Part shown: positions 1 through 10,376 of the stretch, piece after piece | How the letters are laid out: each line of letters begins with the position of its first letter | Numbering within the stretch: position 1 is the stretch's first letter | Assembly (NCBI GenBank): GCA_022813625.1 | Contig: JAKLMB010000018.1 | Span: 496,001 to 560,000 of the forward strand | Direction of reading: 5' to 3' | Origin: Aaosphaeria pasadenensis | Lineage: Eukaryota; Ascomycota; Dothideomycetes; Pleosporales | Length of the DNA stretch: 64,000 nt | Notes under the pieces: model-generated | Database searches by the model: none | What the model saw: the letters and a program-made list of their open reading frames with translations, nothing else | What the model was told of the DNA's origin: nothing | Program-made: the position numbers and the translations under genes

Positions 1-115
1 CCTCGAGGGACGGGACGCCGAGATCGGGTGGGAGGACGTTTTCACGGGACAGGAGATGAGGCAGGTTCCGGACTTTCATACCGAGATGGAGGGACGGTTG
101 AGGATGAATTGGTAG
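1..115 (+). CDS. 3' end of an unrecognised protein-coding gene (partial)
   Basis: An open frame enters from the left edge in frame 2 and runs 37 codons to a TAG. The visible C-terminal tail is acidic and aromatic and ends in RLRMNW; it also contains GWEDVFTGQEM. I do not recognise the family. It looks coding because the frame is open from the window edge and the composition (Trp, Phe, Met, Glu) is protein-like, unlike the low-complexity sequence after the stop. The gene would converge on the minus-strand gene ending at 871. Too little is visible to assign a function, and an intron inside the fragment cannot be excluded. Confidence 0.5.
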   Translation, partial: LEGRDAEIGWEDVFTGQEMRQVPDFHTEMEGRLRMNW

Positions 116-870
116 ATGGGGATGTGGACTAGTCAATGGGGGTGGAGAGAATGGACTTTGATGACGATGGAATGAAGGGGATGGTGTCATGTGGGCATTA
201 GCAGCACATCATGCATGCATATATACTTACTCGCTCACTCACTTGCATGCCCGAGAGATGTCGAGAAATTGAACTTGGACATGAACGACAGAGCTGCGAG
301 ACGAACAACACTTGATAGACAAATCAAACCAAATCATACATCAACGCATATGCATCACCATTCACGAGTGACCGCATCTTTTTTTTTCAGATTCTGAATT
401 TTTCTATTTACCGTTCATTGTGATTTACCGTTCATTCATTCATTCATTCATTGCTCAACCAACCCCTTCCATCATGCCCATGCCCATGCCCATCACCATA
501 TCACAAGCCCCCTCCAGACAAATCGCTACATCCACTCAAAAAGGCAGGAAAAAGCTGCATGTCCGAAGGAAAAGCCATCAGTAACAGGTCGGTCGGGAAG
601 GAACTCGAGTGGAAAAAAGTATACTGATGGTAGAAACTGAGCCAGCCCGCCGGTCCTGGCCTGGGCTTCGGAACAGACGTCCATTAATGTCGTCGTTTGG
701 ATATCATGTGCTTATACAAAGGAAATCTATAAAATCGTTTCGTTTCGCAAAACTGGTGCTGGCGCTGGCGGGCGTACGTATGTTGGCTGGGCTGGCTACG
801 AGTGCAGTGAGTGAGCTTTGCGTGCGAGCGTGCGTGCGTGCGAGGCGTATGGGTAGTAGCCTGGACTCGC
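116..870. other. Convergent intergenic region with simple repeats
   Basis: No convincing gene. It should hold the 3' UTRs of the two flanking convergent genes. Visible structure is low-complexity only: a short ATTC/TTCA microsatellite at about 431-453, CATGCC units at about 473-497, a T-run near 379, and GCGTGCGTGCGTGC near 827-841. Confidence 0.6.
431..453. repeat. (TTCA)n microsatellite
   Basis: About five consecutive TTCA units follow a partial duplication of the preceding ATTTACCGTTCATT segment. This looks like ordinary slippage sequence in a 3' flank. Confidence 0.8.
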
Positions 871-2885
871 TCAGTAGACGAGGTTGTACCAACAGATCTC
901 GCCGGTCTGGCAGTCCTTGCGGTAGTAGCACACCTTGCGAGGGATGCGGAGGTTGTCCATGCCGACGGAGATGGCGTTGAGCTGCCTGACGGTGGAGGCG
1001 ACGCTGACGGCGTTGAAGTGGTCGACGGAGGAGGACGTGCCCCCGCCGATGTCTGCGTTGTTGCCGCGCTTCCACTCGAACATGACGTGTGAGCCGTCGA
1101 TGTTGAGCTGCGCGCGCTCGCTGAACTTGACGTGCAGGGAGAGGGCGTCGGTGACGTCCTTGAACCATTCGAGGTCGTAATTTGCGGCGATGAGGCGGGC
1201 GTAGGGGACCGAGACGGTGACCTCGCGGTTACAGGAGATGCGGTGCTGGGGGGCGCCTGGCACGAATGTCGGCGGGATGGGGGCGCGGGCGGAGGACAGC
1301 TGGAGGAGGACGATGAAGATGTTGACGAGGTGGAGGCCGCCGACGACGAAGAGAGGGTGGGCCTGGATGGACCTGAAGCCGGCGGTGGACCAGTCGACGT
1401 TGACGTTGCGGGGGTTGTCGCCGAAGTGCTTGATCACGGCAGTGAGATCGCGGAGAGTGGTCCTGGCGATCTTGGTGGTTTGGTATTCGCCGATGGTATG
1501 ACCTCCATACGAGAAGGTGGAGTTCGCATCCCTTGGAACGCCTCTGATGAGAGGGACGCCAAAGATCATCTTCTTGATGAAGCCCAGGCGGCCGACGTGC
1601 TTGAGATAGGACAGGTAGATGGCAGTGTCTTGGCCACAGATGAAGGTGTTGACATCGTAGAACGCCGCCATGCTCGCCTTGCGGTCCATCTTGGAGGTGT
1701 AGAAGAGGGCGAAGAAGTTGTTGTCGAAGGCGCACTCGTTGTCATCATCGTGGAATTTGATAGCATTGACCCTGCTGTGGCTGCATAGCTTGGGCCTGAT
1801 GCCGGATGGCTGCTTGAGGGCGTGGCCGTAGATCTGGTCTTTCAACTCCTGAGGAAGTCCCCTGTTGCCCAGATACTCATGGAACGATCTGACCGGGGGG
1901 AGGTTCAATTCGATGGGCATGGTCTGCTGCGCGGGATTTCCTTGCTGGGCTCCTGCATCATCGTGGCCATTGTCGTGCTTTGCTTCGGCCTCATCAAGGA
2001 TGTTGGTGTCATTCTCGAAGCCTTCGGTGCGGTCGATCTGAGCGCCATCCTCTTGGTCTTCGCCGTACATGTAGATTCCATCATCGATGCCTTCAATTTC
2101 ATATTCTTCCTCACTGAAGAAGTCGCCCTCGTCCATGTCGGAGAAGTCGGCCTCGCCCAAAGGCTCGACCTCAGAGGCGGCGAGACCGCTGTTGTCCGAG
2201 CCGTTGCGGAAATGGCGAACAAGATAGGCGTGGTGATTGTCCAGGCTGTCGGTGGGAGCCTCTTCTTCGAGCTCCAAGGCCTCTTCATCATAGTTGGGCT
2301 GCACAGCTTCTTCATGGGAGCCAAGTTGCAAAGCCTGTACCTGGGAATCGAGTTCCAAAGCCTCCTGGAAGCTCATAACGCCACCGTCACCGTCAGAAAT
2401 CTGCTTTTCATTAGCCTCAGTCAATTCAATTTTCAACGTGATAACGCCGTCGCTGCGCTGTCTCTTTTCAGTGATTGGCCGCGGTGGAAGAGGCTTTCCC
2501 TCTGCAATCGCTTGTCTCTCTGCAATGGTTGGTCTCTCTTGCATACGACGAATTGCGTCGCGCTCGCACGCCTCGTAGAGGTCGGATTGGTTGAGTCCGG
2601 TCCAATTGGGTTGGTAGGGGTGGCTGGCGAAGCCGTGGCCGGTATAGGGCGGGAAATATCCAGGAACCTGCTCGCCCTGATAGCTCTCGTCAACCTCAGA
2701 GGGGCGGGCGCGCCGGGAAGGGTGTGCTGTGGTTGAGTCAGTAGGCTGATACGGCACTCTGGAGAGTGTTGGGCGGAGCTGTGAACCCAATATCCGCCGT
2801 GCTCTAGCAACCCTAAGGAAGACGAGCAGACATAAGGATATTGAGACCGGGTGCTGGAAAACTTACCGACGTAGTTGGTCCACAT
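871..2885 (-). CDS. Hypothetical protein with 2EXR/F-box-like domain
   Basis: Two exons: 2885-2867 and 2726-871, with a 140-nt intron (donor GTAAGT, branch CTGAC, acceptor CACAG). Splicing joins MWTNYV to AHPSRRARP in frame and gives 624 aa. The long exon alone opens only with a TTG, so the short ATG exon is needed. The first 290 residues or so are acidic and low-complexity (runs of Glu/Asp), probably disordered. Around residue 290 a segment reading GLPQELKDQIYGHAL resembles the 'LPxELRxxIYxxAL' start of fungal 2EXR/F-box-like proteins. A folded C-terminal half of about 300 residues follows. Such proteins are abundant in filamentous ascomycetes and mostly uncharacterised. A role as a ubiquitin-ligase adaptor is only inference. 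Confidence 0.75.
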
Positions 2886-3458
2886 CTTGCCTTGACCTGG
2901 TCGATGGAGATAGGCGGTCTTTCGTGGGCGTACTTGTCCTACGTGCTCGTCTTTTTAGACGGCGGCTATCGTTCACCGACGAACGAAGGCGGATGCGAGT
3001 TTCTTTGCAACGTGAAGGTGCGTATGGCTTTTCGCAGCTATGCTGGCGATGAAGGCGATGTAGGCGTCTAATCGTCTGGTGGTGGAAATGGACTCTACTC
3101 GTGTAGGTCTATGCGATGGTGTACCTGTATGACCGTCAACTTTGTTCTCTATGTTGACACGAAGTGTCCAACAAAAGAGGGATCGCGGAAGAGGTGAGGG
3201 AAGAAAAGGAGAGGAAGGAGGGGCAAGGTGATAGATTTATAGCTCTAGGTGGAGATGGACCGTGCCACTGGGGAGCGAGTGAGCAAGTAAGTGAGCGGCT
3301 GGGAAGAGACGATTGAGGATGGTGAATCGTTCACGTTCACCGAGCAGCGAGGTAATGGTGGCGGGAAATTAGCTGGGAGCTTACTTACCATGAGGGGCGA
3401 GAGGCTAAGGAGAGTGACCGAAGTGAAAGAGTCCTTTCATTGAGTCTGCTCTCAAGTC
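2886..3458. other. Upstream region of the 2EXR-like gene
   Basis: No gene seen. It is the presumed promoter and 5' UTR of the minus-strand gene starting at 2885. It contains purine-rich sequence (about 3180-3230) and GAGTGAGCAAGTAAGTGAG-type quasi-repeats near 3275-3297. Confidence 0.5.
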
Positions 3459-3481
3459 TCACGATAGTGAGAGCAGACTCA
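3441..3481. repeat. Perfect 14-bp inverted repeat
   Basis: TGAGTCTGCTCTCA (3441-3454) and its exact reverse complement TGAGAGCAGACTCA (3468-3481) are separated by 13 nt. A smaller alternative hairpin (TCTCAC-GATA-GTGAGA) lies inside. It overlaps the 3' end of the doubtful gene at 3459-4011, so it could act as a 3'-end hairpin or be a remnant of a small inverted-repeat element. Confidence 0.75.
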
Positions 3482-4011
3482 TGTGCCATAATTGCACTGT
3501 GAGTGAGAGCAGCAGCAGTCCTGTATGGAGATGGGCCGACGTGTCTTTAGTCGGTCTAAGTGGAAGTGAGACGCATTGTGTTGGAGTAATCGCTTTTCGT
3601 CCAGGTGTTGAGAAAGGTTCCGTGTCTTGCTTGCGTCTCGCTGCAGGACGGCATGACACGAAGTCTCGATAGGCTGATCCGTATATCCACACTTGACAAA
3701 ATGTGTCTCTGAGGGAAACATTTCCAATTCTTCCAGAGTATCGTAGCTCCAAGTCCCGCGGAAAGGTTGTACATTGACCAGATATGAAGGGTTCCATAAT
3801 GGATCTCGAAGTGACCAACTGTGATTAACTCCCAAAAACCAATCTTACCTATTTCAAAAAGACATATTGCAGATGGACTTCCAAACTCAAACAACTCTGG
3901 GCGGCAAACCCCAGAGCGGCTTCGTAAAACAATGAAATTTGCACTTACCATTGAATCTCGTCTACAAAGACGGTAGACCTCCTCCATCTCCTCGATATCC
4001 TTGGGATCCAT
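3459..4011 (-). CDS. Doubtful small two-exon gene
   Basis: Exon 1 (4011-3949) encodes a plausible acidic start, MDPKDIEEMEEVYRLCRRDSM, cut by a good donor GTAAGT. The acceptor TTAATCACAG at 3819 gives exon 2 (3818-3459) in phase, for about 140 aa. I recognise no domain. The C-terminus runs into a perfect inverted repeat, and codon usage of exon 2 is unremarkable. The strong exon 1 and canonical donor argue for a transcript. The rest of the model is uncertain, and the region could be a noncoding RNA or a decayed gene. Confidence 0.25.
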
Positions 4012-4507
4012 GGTTATGCGGCGACTTGTGTTGTCGGAGTGTATTGAGATACCGCTCTCTCTGTAGGATCTGATATCGGAGAAGGAAGTTGAGTCCTCCT
4101 CAAGGTTTCGGGGAGTGTAAAGAGAAGAGTAAAGAGTGAGGCCTTACAAGAGAGGAGTTTGTTGAAAACTTTTGGACTCGCGCTGCTTCGTGTGGGATCA
4201 GGTGGGTGGCAAAGAGTAAGTGAAGGCGGCGGGCACGTATGGGAGTGGGTTCGGACGTCGCAGGCTTCAGACGCGTAGCAACAACAACAACAAACCTTGT
4301 GTGGGTGATTCTGTGGGCTATGGAACTTGGGGCGCTCTGGTTTTCGCCTTGCCATGCCAACGAGCCACATAAAGATGTTGTGAACAGTCAGGTGAAGGAA
4401 AGGGAAAAGTTGATTCAAAGTATCAGTATATTTACATTGCAGCTTTCGTTGCTTCTCATGCATGATTTTACAAATTTACAAACCGCGACGGAGTTTTCGT
4501 GACAGTT
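4012..4507. other. Intergenic stretch
   Basis: No supported gene. It holds the 3' flank of the minus-strand gene ending at 4508 and upstream sequence of the doubtful gene. An AAC triplet run (AGCAACAACAACAACAAAC) lies near 4278-4296. Confidence 0.5.
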
Positions 4508-5692
4508 TTACCACCGTCTCTCCTCGTCGAAACTCTTGCCCTGTCGCTCCTGTTCGATTCGCTGATCGAATTCTCGTTGGGCCTTCTCTTGCGCGTATCG
4601 CCTCTCATCGTCGGTCTCGGCAAAGGTAAAGCTGTCTCCTAGCGAGGAACCTTCCCGCTGCTCTCTACGGGTAGGCTCCGGCCGCTTCGGGCGCGGTTCT
4701 GCTGCCGGTCCCGCACCCCGACGCAAGCGATCCCATGCCGACTCGCCGGGTCTTGACTGGTCCTGGACCTCATCTTGGAAGAGACCACCAGTAGGAGAGG
4801 CCTCATCATCGTCGTGATCGCGGCGGTTGCGCTGTCTGCTCCAGCTGTTGGTTGGTTGGGGACGTGCTGCTTGTTGATTTGACGTCGTAGCTTGTGATGT
4901 TGATGAAGAAGAGAAACCCGAGTCGCTGTAATCATCCGAACCACTCGTAGTGCCCCAAGCGTCGTCGCCGGAGGTGGGAGACATGTCATCCCCGTATTGG
5001 GAATTGGCATTAGATTCTGCTTTGCGCGCCGGTGCAGACGCACCAGCATTCCGTCGTATCCTCTCCTCCCACTCTGCTTTCCTATGGCTCGCGAAATCTC
5101 GGTCCTTTTGGTGATCGATCGATAGCGCCGCCTTGAGATCGGTGGAGAACTGAGCGAGGGCAGGGTCGGCAGCGGTGGCCTGGGCAGCCAGTGGTTGGGC
5201 GAGGACGACTCCAAGTAACTTCCCAATCTGCCCAGCTACAAAGGCGAACGCTGCGAAGCGCCACGCCTGTCGCGCATACTGGGCATTAGGTCCTCGGATG
5301 AAGAGAAATTTGTTCGGGTCGATGGATTCGGGTTTCGGTTTGTAGAAAGGATATCTCAAGTCGGCCATGGTGGTGTACCATCTGTAGCTCCCGGCGGCGA
5401 CACCCGCAACAGCGAAATAGGATTTGTTCTTCTCCAGTTGATATAGGTGGAAAGCTAGGGCCTGTGCCTCTGGTTGCGTCAAGGATCGGTGGACCTTTTG
5501 CTCCGCGAACTTGATGGTCTGCTCTGTTTTGATGCGAACGACGGTCTCGGAGGAGCCAACAAGAGGAGCTATGAGTGGGATAGGTCGTGGAAGCTGGGAG
5601 GAGTCGAAGCGGCGGCCAGATGGAGAAGCATACTGAGAGTAGCTGTCGTCCGAGTTATCTTGGGGCGGGTCGCCAATGTCTTGAAGAACCAT
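4508..5692 (-). CDS. Uncharacterised two-helix membrane protein, fungal
   Basis: Single exon with an ATG start, 394 aa. Residues 1-45 are polar. A conserved-looking block (about 48-140) holds RIKTEQTIKFAEQKV and a DLRYPFYKPKPESIDPN segment. Two hydrophobic stretches, about 91-107 and 143-168, could span a membrane. After residue 200 the protein is charged and low-complexity (Ser/Asp/Gln/Arg-rich) and ends in a Glu/Arg-rich coiled-coil-like tail with FDEERRW. The layout of two helices with a long disordered tail recalls fungal-specific organelle membrane proteins, but I recognise no named family. Function and compartment are unknown. No introns are needed. Confidence 0.8.
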   Translation of the reverse strand: MVLQDIGDPPQDNSDDSYSQYASPSGRRFDSSQLPRPIPLIAPLVGSSETVVRIKTEQTIKFAEQKVHRSLTQPEAQALAFHLYQLEKNKSYFAVAGVAAGSYRWYTTMADLRYPFYKPKPESIDPNKFLFIRGPNAQYARQAWRFAAFAFVAGQIGKLLGVVLAQPLAAQATAADPALAQFSTDLKAALSIDHQKDRDFASHRKAEWEERIRRNAGASAPARKAESNANSQYGDDMSPTSGDDAWGTTSGSDDYSDSGFSSSSTSQATTSNQQAARPQPTNSWSRQRNRRDHDDDEASPTGGLFQDEVQDQSRPGESAWDRLRRGAGPAAEPRPKRPEPTRREQREGSSLGDSFTFAETDDERRYAQEKAQREFDQRIEQERQGKSFDEERRW

Positions 5693-7714
5693 TTGGGGCG
5701 TCGATGAGGCTGTTGTTCAAGCGCAATTGAGGTTTAGAAGGGGAAGAAAAAGTAGACAAGTAAGTTTTCAGATAGACAGGGTAGAATAACACGCTATGAG
5801 GTGGAACGGTGAGAATTGGGGTGGTGCACCAGGCAGAAGTAGCTATTCGTATGTATGGTATGACATTGGAATTGAGGATGGATGTAGTTCGAGATATGAC
5901 GGCATGCAAAGTGGCACGAGTAGGTGGAACAAGCCGGGGAGCTGCTATTGGTCAGGTCAGTTTCCTGATGACTAACGGCGGAGCTCGACCCAGCTAAGAC
6001 TAATTAGTACTAGACTACACGACATGACTGTCGTGTGTACCTGCGAAGATATTGAGTTATTTCCATCACTGCAAAAGAAGACGCACACGGGGGAAAGAAT
6101 GGAAAGAAATACAAGGGAGAACAGTGATGGGTTAGCGAAATGATACTAGGCATTCACATGAACTGTGGTTGGGGTTTTAATTACATGTTCTGTACGGAGT
6201 AGTTACCTGGGTACTTCCAGTGGTTCCCTGGATTCTAGCCCTTGGACTTCCAATTCAACATCCAAGAACGGCACCCCGATGAGTCCACCAATCACACGCA
6301 AGCAAATTGCCGAGTAACCTTTGATCATTGATTTTGAGAGAGAAAGCTGTAATCTCTCTACTGGAAAAGTAATTTCAAGCGCAGACACCAATTGTAGGGG
6401 AAAGTAATATGAAGTCAGTACTCCGTAGCAGTATTTGTCATGATATATTTAGAGACACATTACAGAAACAAAGTCGGGGAGGACGGAAGAGAGGAGCGGA
6501 GAGAGGCCAACCAAAGGGAGTTGTGGCCGACGACAATCCCGATGGTGCGCCACATGCCCCTGTTCTTCGCATATACCTAGCGTGCGTATACAAACAGGTC
6601 TTTGCTCGTTCGTTTGGTGGCTTGTTGGGTTACTGATGTGTATATTTGTTTGCTGGTTTGCTGGTTGGACTGGATTGGAGAGAGTTGTGTCATGGAAAAG
6701 GTACTCCGTATCTATGTATCTAGGCATGTAAAGATAATGTGGAGACAAGAGGCGCGGCAGCGATCGATGAGTTCGTGCCGGGTTTTGCGGAGAAGCTGGA
6801 GATGTATGGAGTGTCTCTGCCACTACTGCCAGCGCCACACTCGAACAAGAATAAGATCAATCCTGATAATCAGATTCAATCTCTTCAACTAGGTATTGAT
6901 AGGTCTGAATTAATACTCAATTACGTATTCACGTACTAATGGACACTACCATCTCGTCGTTTGCGTGCATTATTTGATTGTATCTGGTCGGTTGTAACAG
7001 CAAACTACATGTATTGCTGGGCCGGGTAGACGGTGGGCTGGACTCTCCTATGCCCCGTGCACAGCCTGTTGCGCCGAAACCGACTAGGGCCCCCTCCCCT
7101 CAAGGAAAGCAAAGCAGGTCAGGTCAGGTTCAGGTCCAGGTCGAGTTGGAGATTCAGCAAAGCTTTTACAAATTAGTAGGTGCAGTAGTTGGATCTGTTA
7201 CCGGGCTAAGAATTCAAATTACGGAGTACTATTCGGAGGGATTGAGTTAGGATTGAGGGAGCCGGCCGGAAGAGTCGCTTTCAGTTGTGCTTTCAGTTAA
7301 CTACAAGTCACTACAAGACGAGACAAGTACTTTCACACTTTGTAACCTCGGGCTAATTCTGATCTAGTTAGTTGAGAGATGGTCTAGTCCTAATAGAGTA
7401 TAGTTACCCACCCACTCTCCTTCCTGCCTCTCTCTCTCTCTACCTTCCCTACCTCATTCTCATCCTCATCCCATCCTCATCCTCCATCCTCTCTTTCTCG
7501 CTCTCTATACTCGACCTCATCCGCTATCACCCCCCGTATCCACTGACTACACATATACACCTCCCATCGCTCTCTTGCGCCAATTCCATCCTTTCCTCTG
7601 TCTTTGGCACGCCATACCTGCCCGGATTGCTGTTGCCCCATCCTCAACTTCACCACCACTCTCGTTGGTAAACAGGGCCAACCCTCCGATAATAACTATA
7701 TACCAATCGTAATA
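5693..7714. other. Divergent intergenic region, about 2 kb
   Basis: No supported gene. It serves as promoter space for the gene below 5692 (minus) and the ubiquitin-fold gene at 7715 (plus). Four copies of the nonamer TACGGAGTA or its complement occur between 6193 and 7228. The last 300 nt before 7715 are pyrimidine-rich (CTCTCTCT, CATCCTCATCC), typical of a fungal core promoter and 5' UTR. Confidence 0.6.
6193..7228. repeat. Cluster of four TACGGAGTA/TACTCCGTA nonamers
   Basis: Exact copies at 6193-6201 (+), 6419-6427 (-), 6702-6710 (-) and 7220-7228 (+). Single copies occur elsewhere at 17275, 30186 and 50144. All seven are in noncoding sequence. The role is unknown. Confidence 0.6.
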
Positions 7715-8989
7715 ATGGCTACTACCTCCACTGAACAACCACCCACGGCCGCACCTGCTTCCGCACCCGCGACTGCGCCCGCTGCTTCACAGACTGCAAC
7801 AACCCAGCAGACAGACTCGCGACCCGACACCGGTCACGATGCATCAACTTCACCTCCCGTCGAACTGAGCACACTACCCACTGCCGCCGCGGAGCCAGCC
7901 TCCAACGACACTCCCACCACTGCTTCGAAACCAGAGTCAGCATCGCAGACACAAGAACCAAAACCATCACAACCTGACCCGGCGGCCGCCGACCCAGTCG
8001 AGCCCGTCCAGCCCGTCGTGACCTCCGCTTCCGAAAAACCCGCTCCTCCTAATGAATTGACCCGCGCCGAAACTGAAGCGATAGGCCCTTCAACAGACAC
8101 TCCTGCGGCCAAACCAGACACTTCGAATGGCCCCGTCGTCGTCATCACACTTCTCCTCACCACTGGTGCGCGGCATCCATACAAGATCGACGAGAAGTAC
8201 CTGAAGAAGCGCAATGTCAATGTAGAGGACATGGACCCATACAATATCAGTGTCTACACTCTCAAGGAGCTGATATGGCGAGATTGGAGGGAAGGTACGT
8301 TGCGCAACGACGCAGCCCAACACGACATCGAGAAGTCACAAGTCTTTTGAACCGTCCACTTCATTCTCGACTGGACTTGATCAGACTTTCACGATATCAA
8401 TCTGCTATGAGCAATGCTGACTACTTGACATAGAGTGGGAACCTCGGCCCACGGCTCCGACTTCCATCCGCCTCATTCACTTTGGACGTATGCTAGACGA
8501 CAAGTCGCCACTCAAAGGTAAGAACACAATTCTCGAACTCTTGGCGTGGCTTGTCCGCTTGCTGGGCAATGCCCACCAATTGGCTGGCCCGTACCACCTT
8601 GATGCAGCTCGTAGTTGTCTCCCGAATCGTTCTATGCTTGGAACAGAAACCTTCCCTTCTGGTGATCCAGCTCCTTCATCCCTTGGCGGGATCACGAATG
8701 TTCTGCATTCGATGGCGCAGGGCCTTCACCTTGCGCGGAGATAGCATGTGGCCTGTCCTTGCATTCGACGATTCTCGTCTACTATGACCGGATCGGTCTA
8801 AAAAGTGGAGATACGTGGCTGACCTGACTTGCAGAATGCCGATTCCAGACAGAGGCGCCAAACGTCGTTCACATGACCGTCAAGCCTCAAGAACTCATCG
8901 ACGAGGAAGACGCCAAGACGGGCAAGGACGGCCGCCGAAGAGACGGTGACGATGAATCGCATGCGGGATGTCGATGCGTGATCCTATGA
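7715..8989 (+). CDS. Membrane-anchored ubiquitin-fold protein (MUB/UBL3-like)
   Basis: Three exons: 7715-8294, 8434-8517, 8835-8989; 272 aa. The open frame extends upstream only to a TTG, so the ATG at 7715 is the start. Residues 1-135 are Ala/Thr/Pro/Ser-rich and disordered. Residues about 140-245 form a ubiquitin-like domain: VVVITLLLTTGARHPYKI, then TLKELIWRDWREEW, then SIRLIHFGRMLDD. This matches the Rad60-SLD_2/UBL3 family. The protein ends GCRCVIL, a CaaX box (CVIL, residues 269-272) whose Leu predicts geranylgeranylation, with Cys267 as a possible palmitoylation site. Such proteins sit on the plasma membrane; plant MUBs bind E2 enzymes, and animal UBL3 directs cargo sorting. The domain is split across all three exons, which supports the splicing. 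Intron 2 is unusually long (317 nt). Confidence 0.88.
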
Positions 8990-10376
8990 TGCGTCTATTG
9001 TTGTTCTGATGCGGAAATAGCATTCTCGGCGTTTACGTCAAGGTTCTTCTAGCTGGAGCATGTCCTTCACGTCGTCATGGTCGACTTTCACTTGCGATGG
9101 GAAAAGGTCGCGGCGGGGCATGAGCTTGATCAACGTTACTGTTCATGGCGCAATATCACCTCTGTTGCGACGTTGCTGCTGGTGGTTTTCATGGGGAGTG
9201 CGTTTTGTGGGAGCCGCGCTAGAACCACTCATCTTGATTCTGTTACTTTCTTCTTCCACGGGGGACCTTGTGTATAGGAAATCGGTCCCCGCATGCTCAT
9301 TATCACCCACCCAGGATTGACATAATCTTCCCGGCGTTCATAGACATGTCGACAATGTTGGTCGACGAATCATACTTTCGATGATCTTCTTTCCGCCTCT
9401 TCACCTCGTCAGTAACCGTCACAGGTAGGGGGAAAGTGGGAGGACCAGGAGGAGGCGCGGGCGGAAAGAACATCTGTACAATTAGTTCCTCTCCCGTTGA
9501 CCACCGTTCCATATTTGCAGTTCTCACTGTTTTGCTGCTTTCACATGCTCTTTGTTTCTTGTTCATTGCAAGGGGGTTTTTATTCAATTGTTCTTTCTTT
9601 TCCTTTCCTGTTCATCCCCGTATTTCCTTTCCCTTTTTTTTTGTGCTCATGTTTATGCTTGATTCCCCTTTTTCCAGCCTAGAAGCCCACGAGAGGGAGG
9701 GAGGGAGGTGGACGGACATACGACAACACCATCAACACCACAGCGAGTATATGCGGGTGGCTCTGTGACATACGAGAAGGGGGAAGTCAGTGGAAGCTCG
9801 ATTCGAATCAATTAGCTTGCTGGAATTGAACCCAGTCGTAGTATTTAGAAGACGTAGTAGTTAGTAGTGACAACGATGGACGACGATCCAGAGAAAAGCG
9901 TCCATAGCCGTCGCCCGTCACTGTGAATAGAACGGCAAAAAGGATTTAGATCTTTGTTCGATGAGAGAGAAATCTTTTCTTCCCCCGAAACGTGAATATG
10001 TAGTGAAGGTGAAGAAACGAAGTGTCATTTACGTCGATATCCAGACGAGTATATCGTGGTCATCGTATTGTCCGATGAACTAACTGTATCATGATGACAA
10101 AAAGGAAGAGGAAAGCAAAAAAAGAAAAGAAAATGAGAAAAACTCCCCTGTTGCTCACAGTGAATAACGCCATGCAGTTGTGACTTGTTAAAAAAGGGTA
10201 ATGTAGAAAAAGAAAAGAAAAGAAGTTTCACCACCGTCTCTTTTCGCCGCCGTGTTCGCTGCTTCGAAAAGTGCGTCCATCTACCTTCCCTCGTCTCCCT
10301 CCTCTCGATCTCCCTCACGATCATCTCTCACAGCTTTCAGCAGCAAGACCGGGCCAGGGAGGCAGAAGGTACAAGA
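8990..10376. other. Convergent intergenic region
   Basis: No supported gene. It contains the 3' flanks of the ubiquitin-fold gene (plus) and the MGNLCG gene (minus). Sequence is T-rich on one side (TTTTTTTTT near 9632) and A-rich on the other (AAAAAAAGAAAAGAAAA near 10118-10133). A purine run GAGAGGGAGGGAGGGAGG lies at about 9692-9709. Confidence 0.5.

Noticed and set aside
1822..2736. 304-codon plus-strand ORF
   Set aside because: Antisense shadow of the 2EXR-like gene, whose acidic repeats create a hydrophobic reverse frame.
8490..8744. 84-codon plus-strand ORF between exons 2 and 3 of the ubiquitin-fold gene
   Set aside because: It reads through a good donor (GTAAGA at 8518) into intron sequence; the spliced model restores the conserved UBL domain.
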